Below are positions 13,524 through 14,875 of a DNA stretch of 14,875 nt, in pieces. Position 1 is the stretch's first letter. Each line of letters opens with the position of its first letter. The DNA lies in NCBI GenBank assembly GCA_049801375.1, contig JBARKJ010000039.1:1-14875 (forward strand), given 5' to 3'. The notes beneath the pieces were generated by a model. That model was not told the origin of the DNA, made no database searches, and saw only the letters and a program-made list of their open reading frames with translations. The translations under genes were made by a program, and so were the position numbers. Source of the stretch: JBARKJ01 sp049801375 (GTDB taxonomy: Bacteria; Nitrospirota; JACRHJ01).

Positions 13524-13687
13524 TTTCAAAAAGTATAATAATATTAATATGTTACGGTTTGACATTTCCCGGAAACGAGCTATAATTAATAGATGGGAGA
13601 AGAGTAGGTGGGGTTAAATTCCCTTAATAAATATCGGCTTTTTCCAGGACGCCGCGGAGTTCCGGGATAAATCGGTTTATGGAGGTG
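13524..13687 (+). repeat. Direct repeat copy 2: native hsp20 promoter and leader
   Basis: This 164-bp partner of 12509-12670 ends at the hsp20 ribosome-binding site, where it makes functional sense, so it is probably the ancestral copy. It includes a perfect TATAAT and an extra ATAAA-TCGG-TTTAT hairpin that is shortened in copy 1. Confidence 0.93.
13559..13586 (+). promoter_or_regulatory. Promoter of hsp20
   Basis: TTGACA (13559-13564) and TATAAT (13581-13586), both perfect consensus hexamers, are 16 bp apart. The spacer starts with the 11-bp palindrome TTTCCCGGAAA (13565-13575), a possible repressor site. It does not match the sigma-32 heat-shock pattern (CTTGAAA and CCCCAT), so heat control, if present, would rest on a repressor or on the leader RNA. 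Confidence 0.8.
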
Positions 13688-13692
13688 TAAAG
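13592..13692 (+). promoter_or_regulatory. hsp20 5' leader, candidate RNA thermometer
   Basis: The leader is about 100 nt. CCTTAATAAAT (13622-13632) can pair with GTTTATGGAGG (13675-13685) in 10 of 11 positions (8 Watson-Crick, 2 G-U, 1 A-G mismatch), covering the whole ribosome-binding site. CGGC (13635-13638) and GCCG (13651-13654) can close an inner hairpin; copy 1 keeps the pairing through a G-U change. AU/GU-rich masking of a GGAGG ahead of a small heat-shock gene is the design of ROSE and fourU thermometers, though this leader matches neither by sequence. Confidence 0.5.
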
Positions 13693-14175
13693 ATGTTCCC
13701 GCTGACAAAATGGAACCCTGCCAGGGAGCTTGGATCGCTCCACAGGGAAATGGACGACCTCTTTAACAGAGTGTTCGGCCGTGCCGAGCGCTGGTCGATG
13801 ATGCCTCTGCTTGGCGGCATTAATTACCCTGCCGTAGACGTGGTCAAAGAGGGCAACGACCTTATTACGCACGTCGAATTGCCGGGCGTGGACCCGAAGG
13901 ACGTGGAGATTACCGTCACCGGAAACCTTCTCACCATTAAGGGCGAGCGCAGGCTGGAGAAGGAACACAACAACGAAGACTACTTCTCCAGGGAGATATC
14001 CTACGGAAGCTTTGAGAGAAGCGTCACGTTGCCGGTGGAAGTGAACGCGGATAAGATAAAAGCTACTTATAAGAAAGGCCTGCTGGAAATCAGGATGCCG
14101 GCGGCGGAGGCCATAAAGGGCAAGAAGATCGAAATAGAGACCGAGGAGCATAAGAAGATCAAGGAAGCGGCGTAA
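13693..14175 (+). CDS. Small heat-shock protein, Hsp20/alpha-crystallin family
   Basis: A 160-residue ATP-independent chaperone that holds unfolding proteins. The N-terminal arm MFPLTKWNPARELGSLHREMDDLFNRVFG is typical. The alpha-crystallin domain runs from about residue 46 (PAVDVVKEGNDLITHVELPGVDPKDVEITV) to 136, with LTIKGERR, YFSREISYGSFERSVTLP and the signature GLLEIRMP (129-136). IEI (146-148) is the C-terminal I-x-I motif that docks subunits in the oligomer. GGAGG is 7 bp upstream of the ATG and is predicted to be masked in the leader. The gene has its own promoter and terminator. The duplicated upstream region now also drives a crotonase gene. Confidence 0.96.
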   Translation: MFPLTKWNPARELGSLHREMDDLFNRVFGRAERWSMMPLLGGINYPAVDVVKEGNDLITHVELPGVDPKDVEITVTGNLLTIKGERRLEKEHNNEDYFSREISYGSFERSVTLPVEVNADKIKATYKKGLLEIRMPAAEAIKGKKIEIETEEHKKIKEAA

Positions 14176-14204
14176 TTTTTTGCCGCCTTGCAATAGTGTG
14201 GATT

Positions 14205-14232
14205 AAAGGGGCCATCTTCGGTCCCTTTTTTT
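14205..14232 (+). terminator. Intrinsic terminator of hsp20
   Basis: AAAGGGGCC (14205-14213) and GGTCCCTTT (14220-14228) form a 9-bp stem with one G-U pair and loop ATCTTC, running into seven T residues (14226-14232). Confidence 0.9.
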
Positions 14233-14245
14233 GTGCTGAAATAAT

Positions 14246-14273
14246 TTGACTATGAATGCCCTTTTTGTTAAAC
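14246..14273 (+). promoter_or_regulatory. Possible promoter of the dksA-like gene
   Basis: TTGACT (14246-14251) is followed 16 bp later by TTAAAC (14268-14273). The -35 is good but the -10 matches only half of the consensus. It is placed sensibly between the hsp20 terminator and the next gene. Confidence 0.35.
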
Positions 14274-14327
14274 TTCGCATTTAAAATTTCAATCGCCCAT
14301 AAGGGCAAGTGGAGAGGTGGCCGCGAG

Positions 14328-14687
14328 ATGGAGCGTAATATCGGCGATTTAAAGAAAAAGCTCGAAGAACAGAGGACGGAGCTCCTGTTGGAAGCAGGGG
14401 AGACCATAAGCGGCGGCTTGAAGCCCGACAAGGAAAATTACGCCGACCTGGGCGACCAGGCCAGCGCGGAGTCGGACAGGAACCTGTTGCTTCGGCTCCG
14501 GGGCCGCGAGCAGAGGCTGCTCAAAAAGATAGACGAAGCCCTCAAGAGGATAGAGGACGGCACATTCGGCATCTGCGAGTCCTGCGGGGAGAAAATCGGC
14601 ATGAAGCGCCTGCAGGCAAGGCCCGTCACTACGCTTTGCATAGACTGCAAGACAGCCCAGGAAGAAGAAGAGAAGCTCCGCAGATAA
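14328..14687 (+). CDS. dksA: DksA/TraR-family RNA polymerase-binding regulator
   Basis: The start is set at 14328 (MERNIGDLKKKLEEQ), preceded by GGAGAGGTGG, rather than at an upstream in-frame ATG without a ribosome-binding site. The 119-residue product has an N-terminal coiled coil, the tip motif D40-L-G-D43-Q-A45 equivalent to D-x-x-D-x-A of E. coli DksA, a second coil, and the zinc finger C83-x2-C86-x17-C104-x2-C107. DksA-type proteins enter the polymerase secondary channel and, with ppGpp, reset rRNA and stress promoters. It is somewhat shorter than E. coli DksA (151 residues), as in many related short forms, so ppGpp dependence is not assured. A flavodoxin-fold gene follows 15 bp later. 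Confidence 0.92.
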   Translation: MERNIGDLKKKLEEQRTELLLEAGETISGGLKPDKENYADLGDQASAESDRNLLLRLRGREQRLLKKIDEALKRIEDGTFGICESCGEKIGMKRLQARPVTTLCIDCKTAQEEEEKLRR

Positions 14688-14702
14688 CAGGGAGGCCGTC
14701 AA

Positions 14703-14875
14703 ATGTCCCGTGTGCTCATCCTGTACTATACCAGGACGGGGAATACCGAAAAGATGGCCCGGTTTATAGAGGAGGGCGCGAAATCGGCAGGGGCCCAGAC
14801 AGCCCTCAAGGCGGTCGTGGACGCCACCCTGGACGACCTTCAGAGTTCTGACGCCGTCGTCATCGGCTCCCCAAC
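14703..14875 (+). CDS. Flavodoxin-fold (NAD(P)H:quinone oxidoreductase/WrbA-like) protein, 3' end cut by window edge
   Basis: Fifty-seven residues are visible: MSRVLILYYTRTGNTEKMARFIEEGAKS and on to SDAVVIGSP. TRTGNT (10-15) is the FMN-phosphate loop of flavodoxins, and VVIGSP is the end of the third strand with the next flavin-contacting loop. GGGAGG lies upstream at suitable spacing, and the gene is 15 bp behind the dksA-like gene, so the two are probably one transcript. Whether it is a flavodoxin, a WrbA-type quinone reductase or an NADPH-dependent FMN reductase cannot be decided from this fragment. Confidence 0.85.
   Translation, partial: MSRVLILYYTRTGNTEKMARFIEEGAKSAGAQTALKAVVDATLDDLQSSDAVVIGSP

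Noticed and set aside
13637..13685. Classical fourU pairing between the CTTTTTCC stretch and GGAGG in the hsp20 leader
   Set aside because: Only UUUUC pairs with GGAGG, mostly through G-U pairs, and flanking bases do not extend it; the 13622-13632 partner is clearly better.
12509..13687. CRISPR, integron attC or insertion sequence explanation for the repeated leader
   Set aside because: There are only two copies, each about 160 bp; they contain a promoter, are not terminal inverted repeats, and no transposase or integrase is encoded between them.
14256..14327. Upstream extension of the DksA-like gene to 143 residues
   Set aside because: The first 24 codons have no ribosome-binding site, do not resemble the family and overlap the likely promoter; the ATG at 14328 is well supported.

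Overview
The window reads as a moderately GC-rich chromosome segment of an anaerobic, Gram-negative-type bacterium. The evidence is a four-subunit pyruvate:ferredoxin oxidoreductase, a long-chain polyprenyl synthase for a respiratory quinone, an AmmeMemoRadiSam A protein, an AMIN-type amidase and a DksA homologue. The gene order tRNA-Ser, SRP RNA, dnaX, ybaB, recR, por recalls Desulfobacterota/'deltaproteobacterial' genomes such as Geobacter. That placement comes from memory of gene order and was not checked by any search. Almost everything is vertical-looking housekeeping DNA; two short stretches (about 1750-2040 and 12500-13690) look different.

Layout. Minus strand, 1-2002: an AMMECR1/AmrA gene (cut by the left edge) lies directly behind a polyprenyl synthase with a strong promoter of its own. 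A small Mor-family transcription activator and an AT-rich orphan ORF follow further right. Plus strand, 2045-2553: tRNA-Ser(CGA), tRNA-Ser(GGA) and the SRP RNA, separated by hairpin-rich spacers. Plus strand, 2653-8655: dnaX, ybaB and recR (replication and recombinational repair) are followed by porG-porD-porA-porB, ending at a clear intrinsic terminator. A small membrane protein and a convergent cupin gene follow. Plus strand, 9551-12008: an N-acetylmuramoyl-L-alanine amidase, a GerMN protein and glutamate racemase overlap or abut as a cell-wall operon. A secreted Pro/Arg-rich protein is convergent to it.

The most unusual part is 12509-13693. The promoter plus roughly 100-nt leader of an hsp20 gene occurs twice, as about 162-164 bp direct copies I count as about 92% identical. 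Between the copies lies a crotonase-fold gene whose codon choice differs from its neighbours. Its His-His-Asp spacing (H120, H143, D152) equals that of 6-oxocamphor hydrolase. Both leader copies contain an AU-rich segment able to pair with the GGAGG ribosome-binding site in 10 of 11 positions, so the leader is a candidate RNA thermometer. A -35/-10 pair surrounds an 11-bp palindrome in each copy. After hsp20 come a terminator, a DksA-type zinc-finger regulator and the start of a flavodoxin-fold gene cut by the right edge.

Other structure not explained by genes: an imperfect stem that extends the SRP RNA hairpin outward by about 15 bp and perhaps further; a dispersed inverted repeat shared by the tRNA spacer and the porD-porA gap; a hairpin array in the recR leader; and two identical 9-bp sites spaced 32 bp apart in the polyprenyl synthase promoter.
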